A stretch of DNA of 64,000 nucleotides from Aquarana catesbeiana (GCF_042186555.1 NC_133328.1:337832539-337896538), one strand, 5' to 3'. Positions 11,671 to 22,827 are shown, counted from the first letter of the stretch. Numbers and translations are program-made. The notes: generated by a model not told the origin, from the sequence alone.

Positions 11671-12495
11671 ATAGGCACTGACAGAGATTCAGATTGACGA
11701 GCTCGCCGCTCGTAGGAGATATACAGGATGTGTATTTACTTCATGTGAGTAAATGCTTTTCAACTTAATAAAGACATAGATTGGTTCAAAATACTACACT
11801 ATCTGGTACCCTTCTGTTCTTCCTTATGTTCGCTCTGCCGTTATTGATGCTGATACTGAGGGACTAAAGCACAGGGACCACCGGCTCCGGTCCAGGGACC
11901 CCAAAGAGAGACCATCTCCATTTGTTTTCTATGCGGTTGTCCCATTACCGCAAGGTAAGGGGCCATTACCCACCTGTGTGTGTGTTCAAGCACGAAGAGG
12001 ATACACACTCTCTCTCTTTCGGCACCCCACTGGTTATTTATTGCACATCCAAAGGATCACTATATATTGCACGTTAGAGCTGTCACTGGCACATATGTTG
12101 GATGTGTTTTGGACTGTGTCTGGACTTTAAATGACAATATTTGTGGTCACTTTTTATGTCATTTTCATTTGTGGTTTATGAATATATGCCACACATTCAT
12201 TTGCACTGATGCGTTTGTTGCACAATTTTTAATATATCTTATTTGTGGCTTATAGATATATGGTACACATTTATTTGCACAGATACGTTTTTTACACTTT
12301 TTTTCAATTATTTATTTTGCTTGTTTTGCACTTTTTACTTATTTATTGTGCTACACATGTTATTTAGGTATCATATATACATGTGTTATATTCATTATAT
12401 GTTTTTTGTCCTATCTCTTGTTATAATACTTATGTCTGTTGTACACATATTTATGATTATATTTTATTGAGGATTGCACAGGGGCACATTAGCAC

Positions 12496-13731
12496 TTCAA
12501 ATTTGCTAAATTTGCCCCCAGTGTCGCAGGGCTATTCATGTCCCAATGGGAAGAGGAAGTGATGTTTACAGATCCCCCCGAAGAACTACGACTGTATAAA
12601 AGATACATCAATGACATTTGTATTATATGGGTAGGAGATCGTGATCTCCTAACCTCTTTTTTTCTCAAACTAAACAATAACATCAAAAACATCGTATTAA
12701 CCTGGCAGATTGAGGAACAGTCCATTTCTTTCCTCGATCTAGAGATCTCACGTATTAACAATCAATACACCACTAAAACATTCTTTAAAAATGTCGATCG
12801 TAACAGTTATTTACCTCTAAGTAGTTGCCATCACAGTAACTGGCTATTTAACATCCCTAAAGGCCAGTTAATGCGACTAAGACGCAATTGTACTTTGGAA
12901 GAAGACTTTTATATGCAAGCCAGAATGATTGGAGAGAGATTTACCAGCAAAGGATACGATCAAGAGTTTATAAAAGATAAAATAGTAGAAGTCGGACAAA
13001 TGCAAAGAAAAGAACTGCTTGAAGATAAAACACCCATGTGCCAGCAAGACCAGGTACCCCTGGTGTTTAATTACAACTTTCAACACAAAAAGATTGAAAG
13101 CATTATATCTCGCCATTGGCATATTCTAAAATCCGATACTGGCCTAAGAGAGGTACTACCAGATAGACCAAAGTTCATCTATAAAAGGGCACCCACCCTG
13201 AGAGATCGGCTAGTGAAAAGCGTGATTGATCCCCCAAAAAAACAATTTTCTTTCTTTACGGGTAAAGGGTTTTACCCTTATAAACGCTGTTATGCCTGTA
13301 CCCGCACCAAACGTCCGAATGAAAAAGTATTCTCTTTTAAATCAAACAGTAATGGCACCCAATATGATGTCAATGAGTTCATCGGGTGCAACACCGAGGG
13401 AGCGGTCTATGTATTGGAGTGCAGCTGTGGCCTCCAGTATGTGGGCCGCACCAAAAGGCTATTGAGAATCCGTATTAAGGAGCATGTGCAAAACATCCAA
13501 AAGGGTTTCGACAAACACAATGTGTCCAGGCATTTCGACAAATACCATAAAAGGGACCCCAGTCATTTGAAATTTTGGGGTATCGTACCCTACGCCAGAC
13601 CATGGCGTGGGGGACACAAAGTAAGGATTTTGAGTCAACTCGAGTCCAAATGGATTTTTTCCATGGACGCCCTTGTGCCGAAGGGACTCAACATCGAGTT
13701 TGACGTAAATTGTTTCCTTAGCGACTTTTAG
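12496..13731 (+). pseudogene. PLE2: 5'-truncated Penelope-like RT + GIY-YIG endonuclease
   Basis: The frame opens in RT motif B (AKFAPSVAGLFMSQW), so everything upstream of the RT palm is lost. The first ATG in frame is 12538. The catalytic box reads Y-I-N-D (12604-12615; AAT where Asp is expected), which should abolish polymerisation. Downstream are LPLSSCHHSNWLFNIPKGQ, a CX2C pair (CYACTRTK) near 13290, the GIY-YIG nuclease (VYVLECSCGLQYVGRT, 13405-13455) with EHVQ, and a complete C-terminus (FDVNCFLSDF) at 13731. There are no internal stops. It is homologous to PLE1 throughout. The missing N-terminal half and the Asp to Asn change make it non-autonomous at best. Confidence 0.85.
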
Positions 13732-13834
13732 GCTTCAATATTCTTCTTAGTGTTCTTCCTCGGTTAGTGGTTCCTTTCCTTTCATCAAATCAACCACTCT
13801 CTGTTTCTAGTTGCACTAGTTTACTAGATCACAT

Positions 13835-14340
13835 TGGTTGTAATGTTATATATTTATACATATTTTTATATTTGTATTTTTGTACATTTTTATTATTCAT
13901 TTAGTAGGTCTGTGACACGTCCCGAGCTCCAGCTTCCTCTTCTTTCTTTTTTCTTTTTTCTTACATTGGGTCATTTTTTCCGTTTTTTCCGTCTTCCCCA
14001 TCGTGCTATTTTCATTCTTTATTCTTACTTTATTTTTTATTTTTATTTTATTTTATTATTTTTTCTTTTCTTTTTCTTTTTCTTTTCACTCACTTTTCTT
14101 TTTTTTTTTTTTTTTTTTTTTATTTATTTTTACTTTACTTTATTTTTATTTTTATCTTTATTTTTAATTTTTATTTTATTATTTTCATTTTATTTCATTT
14201 TTATTTGTATATGTAATTTTATTTTTTTTCATCATCTATATATTTTTTTTTTTTTTTTTTTTTACACTTTTTTTCATTTTATATATTTTTTATTTAATTT
14301 TTATCCATTTTTATTTATGTTTTTGTTTTCTGCATACCTC
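13835..14340. repeat. T-rich low-complexity tract in PLE2 3' region
   Basis: About 500 bases dominated by T, with runs such as 14100-14120 and 14247-14264, interspersed with TTTTA motifs. The Phe/Tyr/Ile-only ORFs across it are compositional artefacts. Confidence 0.8.
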
Positions 14341-15437
14341 AAATGTTATGCATTTTCAGTACAATTCCATATATGTGATAGTGCGTCTTGGTAGGGCGTT
14401 GCATTGTGGTTTTTATTTTTCGGTTTCTAAAATCTAGTTTGAGATTATGTTCTAGCTGATCTGGTCTGTGGCTAAGTACATTCTTTCCAACCTCACCTGT
14501 TAGAGCCATCCTGACAACAGGCAACAGCACTGTGTGCTATCCTTTGTATTGATGGGCTTTGAAAAAATGGCCGCCGGGCACCCATTAACATTAGAGCGGG
14601 CTTCGGGAAAATGGCCGCCGTGCACCCATTACAAGGGGAAGATATATAAGCATTGGCTTTCTATCCCGTGTTATCCTCTGAAGAAGTCACGTGACGATAT
14701 GCATTAGGATTGGAGCACGGGACGCTGTCATAGACAAACAACAGGAGACGAGCTCGGCGCTCGTAGTTACTACACACTGCAGCATTGTTTTAAATGTAAG
14801 TTGATTGGACTTGTTTTATTAAATAAATATACCTTTAATATGGGATCACGCTATGTGCGTCTCTTTCCCCCTCACACTGTACATCACTACTCTACCTGAC
14901 GAACACTGAGGAGAGAGGCACGGGGACATATTCCAGTTTCCAGGCACGGGGACAGATTCCAGATTGGTGACACTCCTGGAGGCATACGAGCTCGGCGCTC
15001 GTGGATTGATGCCCACACTCACTTCATGAAAGTGAGTGCAACCTCCCCCTGTGTGTGTCTTGCCCCCCCTCCACTGTGGTCGTTGCAGAGTAATTTTACA
15101 TGCTGTATACTTTTTATTTTTTATATTTCGCTTGGCATGTTCATCATTGTCACTGCCTGTATACACGGAACGTCTACACCTGCGGGTCATTTGCAACACA
15201 GGCTGTACACCTTACAGCTGTAAGGTAAGCGGCTTGCAAACACGGAGGTGTCCTCACTGAAGATCCCCCCCCTCCCTTCACGATTGGACTTGTTTTGTGT
15301 TTCTCATCACGTGTTTTTGCTTTTTGGACTGGATGATAGAACTAATATTCATATTTGTCCTAGGGATTTGTCACTTGTAGTTCACCAGGATCTGGCACGT
15401 TTTTGCTAATGGGGCACTAGCCCACATATATTTTTCT

Positions 15438-15440
15438 TGC

Positions 15441-15481
<41 letters not shown>

Positions 15482-15500
15482 ATTATTTTTTTTTTTTGCA
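15438..15500. repeat. (TA)n microsatellite followed by poly-T
   Basis: Alternating TA for about 35 bases, then TTATTATTATT and a run of T. It lies in the 3' part of the PLE2 insertion. Confidence 0.85.
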
Positions 15501-16383
15501 TTGTCATTATTCACCCTATTTGTGTTTGGTATATGCATTTTTGTTTTGCTATATTCAAGCAGTCACTGTTTCACGATTACCTTTATATATTAGGCTTTGT
15601 CTGCCCGCAACATGTCATGTTGATCAGCTACGTTGCACTGCACTGCATCCCCACCATGTTCTTTTAGCATGTAGGATCTATTCATGCATTGGCCCGTTTC
15701 TGCTTTTTTAGTTCACTTTGCCACTTTAGTCATCTTTGTAGCTTCCTTCCCCCCCCCCTTCATCACAGCACAACTACCATCTTCCCCCACTTTTGTCTCA
15801 TTTGTCCTGCCTTGGATCAGTACTTAGGCGTTGCAGCAGTGTCCTTTTAGCATAGCCCCCCCCCCCGACAGCGCAGGAGTTTCCACTTTCACATTAGCAC
15901 TTCAAGCTTTACTTTGCACATGTCACAACGATATTATGTGTGTATGAGGCTGGTTCCCTACACATACTGTGCTGTCACGGTTTTCACATAAGGTTAATTT
16001 GATATAGGTTAGTTATCGCTACACTGTTACTATTGGAATTCATCACAGGACACTGTGCATACAAGCGTGTTACCCGTTTACCTTATTTAGTTGATTCACA
16101 TTTTTATAAGCTATCACATTTTTTCATTTTTTGGATTAGCGCAGCACCCATTTCTTTTAGCCTTACACTGCCTATGGGCCCTGTTTGATCCCATTCGGTG
16201 TCTGCAGCTGTCCACGTACACCATTTTTTCCAAGGTAGCGCAGGAATAAATCCTTATTGCTCATGTATTAAAAGTCAGCAGCTGCAGTATTTGTAGCTGC
16301 TGGCTTTTAATATTTTTTTTTTTTGGCGGTGTGGGTGAACCCCCGCTTTAACTTCCGTCCTGTTCATAGGAAACTAAATACTT

Positions 16384-16686
16384 TTATTCAATTTGAAACC
16401 CTTTCAATGTACCTGGGATTATACTACTTCCAGGTATGTTAACTGGACAAACTTCTCCATTGATTTGCGATATTGGATTTCCACTGTGTTCCCTTATTTC
16501 GACAAACAATCCTCCCAAGGTATTTTTATCAATAACTATGAGACATTTCACGTGATCTTGGCCTCTCTGAAAATCAAATCCTGTGTCATAGTTCATTAGA
16601 AATGATAAAATATCATTTTTATCCATCCCATATTCCCCTTTTTCTGTATAATCCCCATTTCTTCTTTTACTATTTAAAAAAAACAA
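16384..16686 (-). CDS. Unrecognised 100-aa ORF, minus strand
   Basis: An open frame beginning MFFLNSKRRNGDYTEKG and ending IIPGTLKGFQIE. I do not recognise the product. It is hydrophilic with no clear signal peptide, and its composition looks protein-like rather than low-complexity. Just upstream on the minus strand is a T-rich stretch ending TTTAAATAG, which could serve as a splice acceptor, so it might be an internal exon. A second unrecognised minus-strand ORF lies at 17567-17704 beyond a hAT fragment and could be part of the same old gene. Chance ORF remains possible. Confidence 0.35.
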   Translation of the reverse strand: MFFLNSKRRNGDYTEKGEYGMDKNDILSFLMNYDTGFDFQRGQDHVKCLIVIDKNTLGGLFVEIREHSGNPISQINGEVCPVNIPGSSIIPGTLKGFQIE

Positions 16687-16789
16687 AACATTTTTTGAAT
16701 ATAAAAGATAATGCTATGTACATTCTTCATTAATCAAGAGACTAGAAGGTACAGAAGTAAAATAAAAATAAATAAATGAAAAAAATAAA

Positions 16790-17553
16790 AATTGAATATT
16801 TAGTGTTGCAGTTCTTAGTATTTAACACAACAGTAGATTTTGATCCATTTTTTTAAATTTTGGTGCAGGGTTCCCCTTAAATCCATACCAGATCTGAAGG
16901 GTCTGGTATGGATTTTGGGGGGACCCCATGACATTTTTTTTAATTTGGCGCAGGGTTCCCCTTAATTTCCATATCAGACCCGAAGGGCCTGGTATGTATT
17001 TTAGGGGGACCCCCATGCAATTTTTTTTTTTTTAATTTTGGTTCAGGGTTCCACTTAATATTCATACCAGACCCAAAGAGCCTGGTAATGGACTGGGGGG
17101 ATCACATTCCCCTTTTTTTCAATAAGTTTCATCCATGTTGCCGAGACCCGACAATTCATTACAGCCACAATTAGTTTGAATGACAATTTTTCCTTTAGAA
17201 ATAGGTGCTGTTCTAAACACAGGAAAAATGCGCCAATTTACAGGCATACTATAGACACCCCCCAGGCACAATATTTAAAGGAATATTTCATTTTTTTATT
17301 GTTTCACTTTAAGCATTAAAAAAATCACTGCTCCCAAAAAAACGTCCGTTTAAAAAAAAAAATTTGCATTGATACATGTCCCCTGTGGCAGGACCCCAAA
17401 CACTTTCTATGACAATAACTTGCATATAAGCCTTTGATTTTTCATGTTCGTGTCCCATAGACTTTAACGGTGTTTGTGTGTTCTTCCAAATTTTTTGCCT
17501 GTTCGTTATGTTCTGGTGCGAACCGAACCGGGGGGTGTTCGGCTCATCCCTAG
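16790..17553 (+). mobile_element. hAT 3' arm fragment (same family as hAT-A/hAT-B)
   Basis: The end reads CCGGGGGGTGTTCGGCTCATCCCTA, finishing at 17553, which matches the 3' ends at 59483 and 56808. Inside are the family marks GGTTCCCCTTAA, CATACCAGACC and AGGGCCTGGTAT, and GACACCCCCCAGG near 17255. The left terminus is missing. No coding sequence. Confidence 0.7.
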
Positions 17554-17566
17554 TCACCGGTGTTGC

Positions 17567-17704
17567 CAACAGTATATTTAAATATGCTTGTCTTGAATTA
17601 CCGATTACCTGAACTGTTCCTGTGGGTTTAGACATTAACGAGCTGATAGCCAATATCCTTTTAGGCAATAAAATATGATGTACCTCAATTGTTTTTTTAA
17701 ACAA
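17567..17704 (-). CDS. Unrecognised short ORF next to hAT end
   Basis: A minus-strand frame from ATG at 17704 (MFKKTIEVHHILLPKRILAI...) reads through sequence that looks protein-like until it runs into the hAT arm at 17553, where residues are no longer its own. I cannot name a family. It may be the remainder of an ORF that the hAT copy interrupted, possibly together with 16384-16686. Confidence 0.25.
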
Positions 17705-18119
17705 CTATATTACATGCAATAGTCCTCATTGTTCCTTGCTGCAATTTTTTAATCTCTAGTACAAGGAATGGTTTTAGTCAAAGTGGTTGTAAAGTCTTAC
17801 AATAGTGAAGTGACTAGCCTCAGGTGATACACAAAGATGAAACAAACCCTCCCACACAAGTTGTACCTGTTTGTCTTCAGACATCTCTTCTCTACAACTG
17901 TTCAATATAAATAATGGACACAGCTTTTCTGAGCTTCAAGATGCAGGGTGTAGGGATCTGATTTCTAGTGTTGGTTTAGCAGTTTGGGCCGAACTTTTGC
18001 TCCTGTTCACCCATTTGGCAAACACCCAAATTTGCTGGGTGCTTAGCGGGATGATCACTGCACAGTGCATTCTAGGACCCTAATTGGATGAAGCAATACA
18101 CCTGACCGCTAGTCAGGTG

Positions 18120-18240
18120 CAAGGCTTTGCCCAATCAGGGCACAGAGCACTCTGAGAGCCATGATTGGACAAAGTCACAATGACTTTGCCCAATCATGGC
18201 TCAATGCTCATAGTCCCACACCACGCTATAAAAGGTTCCT
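18120..18240 (+). promoter_or_regulatory. hAT-H promoter: CCAAT boxes and TATA box
   Basis: CCAATCA occurs at about 18131 and 18190, and TATAAAAGG at 18227-18235. It is followed by a leader rich in GTGTAGTGTGAGTATAGT repeats (18340-18460) and the transposase ATG at 18742. An equivalent layout (CCAATCA, then TATATAAGG) is seen in hAT-A near 43075-43185. Confidence 0.55.
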
Positions 18241-18741
18241 TCCCACAGGAACCATCTGCAGTGTGTTGTTGGAGTGGAGATAGATAGAGCAGGACTCAGT
18301 TTGCTACTAGTGAGTTAGTGTGTTATTGTGACTCAGAGTGTAGTGTAGTGTGAGTATACTGTGAGTATAGTGTAGTGTCAGTGCAGTGTGAGTATAGTGT
18401 AGTGTTAATGTAGTGTAAGTATAGTGTGTCAGTAGAGTGTAGTGTGTTAATGTAGTGCAGTGTTTAACACAGCATTACAAAACATTTAGTGCTATATACC
18501 CTTTTATTTTTGGTTGCTGCATTTTTTTTGTCCCCTGCCTGCCCCTTTTTTTAAAATTGTCAGCTGCAGTTTTTCTGACTGCGACAGTGGTGTTCCCCTT
18601 TTTAATCATTTGTTTCTTTTATAGTTTTCACAATTTAAAGTGCAATTTAAAGTGCACCAAACACCACTTTTCATTCAATTAATTGCATCCAATCACACAT
18701 CTCTCAGTAACTATTACATTTGGGTAATAAGCCCCCCCATC

Positions 18742-19077
18742 ATGTCTAGGATGCCAATAAGGAGAGGCAGACGTTACCATGCAACTATGAGGGGACCAGC
18801 AGCATCTGTGTTTGCAGACAAAGGTGGACATGGTCCGTCCTCAGGCAGGGCATGTTTGTCTAAGTTTAGTGATGTTGCCCATGCTATTCAGCCACAGCAT
18901 GCTTAGGAGGTGATGGACTGGCTGACTAAACCATCCTCATCCTCTATCACCCAAGCTGAGACACAGTCCATCGCAGCTACCAGAGTGGCTTATTCTGACT
19001 TCTTTCATAAAATTTGCTGGGTGTGTGTGCCTGGGAGGTTACTGCTGGAAAAGTGTGCCAGTGGAGGGTCTCATTTG
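18742..19077 (+). pseudogene. hAT-H transposase, N-terminal piece
   Basis: ATG at 18742 opens MSRMPIRRGRRYHATMRG, followed by a stop (18904-18906). The frame then continues EVMDWLTKPSSSSITQAE ... CASGGSHL to 19077, where the first insertion begins. Taking the insertion out joins ...GGSHL directly to STATPAMAP (28236 onward) in frame. This N-terminal section of hAT transposases precedes the BED finger and is normally acidic and Ser/Thr rich. Confidence 0.6.
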
Positions 19078-19089
19078 TAAGTTAAATAT

Positions 19090-19099
19090 ATATATCTAT

Positions 19100-19189
<90 letters not shown>

Positions 19190-19228
19190 CTATATCTATA
19201 TCTATCTATATATATATATATATACACA
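19090..19228. repeat. (GATA)n and (TA)n microsatellite
   Basis: About 24 GATA units (19101-19188), flanked by TATATC and (TA)n, then CACACACATACACACACA. Confidence 0.95.
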
Positions 19229-19234
19229 CACATA

Positions 19235-19651
19235 CACACACATAGTAGGATTTGAAATACCCCTCCAGTGAACACAAAGTGCACCAATGTTATAAATACA
19301 TATACAAAACTTATTTTCATCCAATAAAATGTCTAAAAAACACATATTTTACATATGCTTGCACATTGGTACCAACAAACATTGTTCACTAAAAAGATGC
19401 GTGTTTTTTGTCGAGATAAGGAAATTGGGTGGATGAGTTTCACAGAGACTTCCACTTCTTCAGAACCTCCTATATCTTGAGTAAGTGCAAATGTCATATT
19501 TTAATATGTGCTGCACCTTAATTTTTTGTTAGCGGCTATTCGTATCTGGTCTAGTCTGGTCTGGCCTAGTTTGGCCCATGATCTGATATTGTTTGGTACA
19601 TTTATTTGGCCAAGCCAATGCTATATATCACTCTTTTTGATTTATATAGAC
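19235..19651 (-). repeat. PLE-like flank repeat, inverted copy 1
   Basis: Its inverse matches 27640-28210. Shared phrases include ATACCCCTCCAGTGAACAC, CATCCAATAAAATG, ACATATGCTTGCACATTGGT and CTTCTTCAGAACCTCCTAT. Read on the minus strand it contains CTGAAGAAG...GAAAC, resembling the hammerhead-like marks of the PLE flanks. Confidence 0.7.
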
Positions 19652-20232
19652 TGTGAGATTGGGGTGATTAGACTCAAGCGATAGGGGTGTTTTCAATAAG
19701 TTGTGCAGTCCAAAACTGTATTTTTAAGGGCATGGTAGCCCACTATTATTTAAAAGAATGGAAGAGTTCACAAAATACATCAATTGCCCATGCAGTGGGT
19801 TCCACCATTACTGTAACTTGCACCATCAGAGTACTTCAGCCTCCTGGCTTACTCTGATGACACACGGCTGCTTCAGGCCTCAAGCCTAGGACCTAGGTCT
19901 GCTCCTCAGACCAAAAGAGTTCTTTAGAGTCAAGCTCTCTCATAACTTACTCACAATCAGCTCCTTGCTGTTCTGTCATGGATTAAATCTGCCTCCTGCA
20001 GACATGCACGCTTTGGCTGCCCCATGCAGCCTCTCTGACTCCTAGAGAGGCTGAGAGTCCTTCTGACTCACATATACAAACCTCCTGTCTGTTGGGCAAA
20101 GTCCTGAGCTCTAACCCCAGGTCTATTATGAATCCAGCCCGCACCTGGACAATCAGCATGTCTGCCTCTCCAAAAATCAGATGCAAAACCAGCAATATTC
20201 TGAGTAGCACAGGGTCCCACTGCTACATGACA
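19652..20232 (-). mobile_element. Solo LTR, divergent relative of the 29912-35555 element's LTR
   Basis: It begins TGTGAGATTGGGG and ends near CTACATGACA. It aligns in order with the LTR at 29912: TTTTTAAGGGCATGGTAGCCC, CTCCTGGCT, GCCTCCTGCAG, CCTCTCTGACTCCT, CCTCCTGTCT and GAGCTC marks. Only one copy is present here, so it is a solo LTR or fragment. TSD not clear. Confidence 0.5.
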
Positions 20233-20240
20233 TATACACA

Positions 20241-20897
20241 TACAGTATCTTACAAAAGTGAGTACACCTCTCACATTTTTGTAAATATGTTATTATATCT
20301 TTTCATGTGACAACGCTGAAGAAATTACACTTTTCTACAATGTAAAGTTGTGTGTGTAAAGCTTGTATAACAGTGTAAATTTGCTGTCAACTCAAAATAA
20401 CTCAACACACAGCCAATAATGTCTAAACCCCTGTCAACATATGTGAGTACACCCCTAAATGAAAATGTCCAAATTGGGCCCAATTAGCCCTTTTCCTTCC
20501 CGGTGTCATGTGACTCATTAGTGTTACAAGGTCTCAGGTGTGAATGGGGAGCAGGTGTGTTAAATTTTGTGTTATCGCTCTCACTCTCTCATACTGGTCA
20601 CTGGAAGTTCAACATGGCACCTCATGGCAAACAACTCTCTGAGGATCTGAAAAAAAACAATTGTTGCTCTACATAAAGATGGCCTAGGCCAGTGATGGCA
20701 AACCTTGGCACCCCAGATGTTTTGGAACTACATTTCCCATGATGCTCCACTATACTGCAGAGTGCATGAGCATCATGGGAAATGTAGTTCCAAAACATCT
20801 GGGGTGCCAAGGTTCACCATCACTGGCCTAGGCTATAAGAAGATTGCCAAGACCCTGAAACTGAGCTGCAACACGGTGGCCAATCAATGGGTTGTAC
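20241..20897 (+). mobile_element. Tc1/mariner 5' fragment with start of transposase
   Basis: It starts at TA (20241-20242) with CAGTATCTTACAAAAGTGAG, a Tc1-type terminal repeat. A transposase start follows (ATG near 20614: MAPHGKQLSED). After the inserted MITE is removed the frame continues LGYKKIAKTLKLSCNTVA, the helix-turn-helix that binds the terminal repeats. The remaining ~300 residues including the DDE domain are missing, so this is a truncated copy. A 136-bp hAT MITE sits inside. Confidence 0.8.
20690..20825. mobile_element. 136-bp palindromic hAT MITE with 8-bp TSD
   Basis: It runs from CAGTGATGGCAAACC to its inverse ending CATCACTG, an almost perfect inverted repeat over its full length with a short loop near 20750. 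It is flanked by GCCTAGGC at 20682-20689 and 20826-20833. An 8-bp duplication and CAGTG ends are hAT traits. Its removal restores the Tc1 reading frame. Confidence 0.92.
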
Positions 20898-21364
20898 TGT
20901 ATGATCAATTTACCTTCTAAATTTTCTTGTATTTTTTTATTATATTTATTCTTAGTCTCTGTGTCTCTGCTTTACGGCAGACTTGGTCCGGCGGACTTTG
21001 TTTGCTCAAAAGTTGGACGGACTTGAAACATGTTTTAAATCTATCCGACGGACTCTTCTTTCTAGCGGACAAACCGGTCGTCTGTGTGCTAGTCCGACGA
21101 ACTCAAACTGACGCATGCTCTGAAGCAATTACAAGACGGAAGCGCTCGGTCTGGTAAAACTAGCCTTCGTATTGAAGCTAGCACATTCCTCTTCTGTGAT
21201 CTTTTAATACAGCGCTTTTTTTTTCTTTATAATGCGAGAGGAATGAAGTTGTTTTTCTGCTTTATATTCACACAGAGTTCTCACAAACTACTTTCTTCAT
21301 GATTTATCCTCATGCCATGACTAATATGATATTTTTAAAAAGCCAGATCTCCATAAATAAAGTA

Positions 21365-22827
21365 TTACATTAGATTGGCCAGATACGTGGTAGCAGTAAG
21401 CTCCCCTCTCAAGCCCTTCTGATAGGCCTGAAAAATCAAACCCTCACAGAGGAGGCGTTGCCCCTTTTCCAATTCCAGCAATCTGGTGGCCATATATGTC
21501 CCATACGCCTCCTCTGCATTGGGTGGTGTACTCAGGATTTGGCTTGCTTCACGTATGAGGGCTAGGGATTCCTCCTCAGTTTGGGTCATTCTCCTGGGCC
21601 TTTTGGTGAGAATGCGGAGGGGAGGCACCTGACAATCCGTGTGGCTTCTACTTGGCCCAGCCACAGCCTCCTCCTCTCTCCCACTGGGCAAGGCCTCCTC
21701 CTCTCTCCCACTGGTCAAGGCCTCCTCCTGGCTGAGGTCATCCTGTGTCAAAAAAAGGGTCCATAGTTGTAATTTTGTGTTACGCAATCACACACAATTT
21801 TCAGCTCATGACTTGCAAATATAATTCTCCACAAATAGTAAAGGCTATCTATTTGACACCACCATTATTTCAGGTGATCAACAATATCCTAAGTACATAG
21901 GCGTGCCCATAGGGTGTGCTAGGTGTGCCTGGGCACACCCCAATCGCCTTGTGTGGTGCATATTCCCCCCTGTTTAGACCACTAATATTTCATCACCAAA
22001 AAAAAAGTTCCTAAAGAAAATGTTTTTTTCGCAAAGAAAATAAACAAAATTACACTGTCCACTGCCCTACTGACACCATCAGTAGATATACACATGCATA
22101 TGTATTTGAGCTTTGGGGTGTACACCATAATGCAAGAGGCTGCGCACATCTATGCAGAAGTATATTTTTGGCCACTACTGTCTAGTGATATGTCTACATA
22201 TTAATATTTGTGATGAAGTCATTTTTTATTAAGCACTTCAAAATTTAACATGTTAATATCATTAATAACATTTACACAATCACAAATTCAACAAAAAAGG
22301 ATACCTGGCTGAAGCTGGGCTTATCCACTTCATCAGGGATGAAAAGGCCCAGTTCTTCCTGGGACTCCTCAGCTGGAGGGAAGGCTGGAGGGAAGGCTGG
22401 AGGGAAGGCTGGAGGGAAGGCTGGAGGGAAGGGTGGGGGGAAGGGTGGGGGGAAGGGTCGAAAGTGATTGCCTGGCTTCTGTCTGGTCATCCAGGAATCG
22501 CATTTTGTGGTAGTACCACAACTTGGGTACATAAACTTGGTTGGCTGCTGCACCGGATCTGAGCGACTCCTGGATTTTATTGTGTTCCCGCTTGTACATG
22601 TTTCGCAAGATACCAATTTTCTTGTCCACAAACTTGAGGTCTGCCTGGGGGACTCGAGTCTTCACAAATTCTAAAAGTGTGCCCAGTGTTGCCTTCCTTA
22701 CATCTTGATTGTAATATAGTGGGTGTTTGACCTCCCACAGGTTTTTATTTTCCTGATATAGGTCAATAAATCGCAACAAAAAATCTGCCTCTTTAAAGGC
22801 ATTCATTGTTGCTGAAAGACAAGACAC
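21365..22827 (-). CDS. MADF-domain accessory protein of the Harbinger (two exons)
   Basis: Exon 1 starts at ATG 22827 (or 22806, MNAFKEADF) and ends at 22305 before GTATCC. Exon 2 is 21742-21365 after a TTTTTTGACACAG acceptor, and the phases join (SFSQ-DDLSQ). Exon 1 encodes a MADF domain (LLRFIDLYQENKNLWEVKHPLYY ... LRNMYKREHNKI ... PKLWYYHKMRFL), a Myb/SANT-like fold that binds DNA. A Pro/Ser-rich 12-bp repeat linker follows. Exon 2 is acidic, then basic (KRPRRMTQTEEES), and ends in a helical segment (EKGQRLLCEGLIFQAYQKGLRGE) that could dimerise as BESS motifs do. The MADF frame and the PAEESQEELG frame differ by one base within the linker repeats, so this copy is frameshifted. Likely role: nuclear partner for transposase binding or import. 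Confidence 0.72.
22369..22460. repeat. 12-bp tandem repeat in MADF gene linker
   Basis: GGCTGGAGGGAA-type units repeat about five times, followed by two GGTGGGGGGAAG variants. On the coding strand they give Leu-Pro-Ser-Ser or, in the other frame, Phe-Pro-Pro-Ala. An indel in this tract explains the frame difference between the two halves of exon 1. Confidence 0.85.

Larger units (their letters stand above)
11625..16250 (+). mobile_element. PLE2, Penelope-like element with pseudo-LTR-like flanks
   Basis: Between the arms of element C lie a flank (11625-12495), a truncated RT/GIY-YIG ORF (12496-13731) and a long 3' part (13732-16250). The 3' part has two further flank-like segments around 14640-14870 and 14940-15300. 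Recurring phrases mark these flanks: GAAGTCACGTGA at 11634 and 14684, GACGAGCTCG(C/G)CGCTCG at 11697, 14748 and ~14989, and CACATTAGCACTTCAA at 12484 and 15891. Repeated pseudo-LTRs are typical of Penelope-like elements. Exact boundaries are uncertain. Confidence 0.6.
11229..16351 (+). mobile_element. TTAA-bounded element C, invaded by PLE2
   Basis: TTAA at 11229-11232 precedes AGCGGAGTTCCAC; at the other side CCCCGCT is followed by TTAA (16348-16351). The ends are inverted repeats (AGCGG...GTTC with GAAC...CCGCT), as in piggyBac-type non-autonomous elements. The left arm (11233 to ~11622) contains a short palindrome (GACTCCCATGGGAGTC) and GC-rich sequence. The right arm (~16255-16347) has a hairpin, AAAGTCAGCAGCTGCAGTAT with its inverse. 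A PLE sits between the arms. No coding sequence belongs to the element itself. Confidence 0.7.

Noticed and set aside
13834..14394. 186-aa ORF rich in Phe/Tyr/Leu
   Set aside because: A product of T-rich low-complexity DNA, with no domain.
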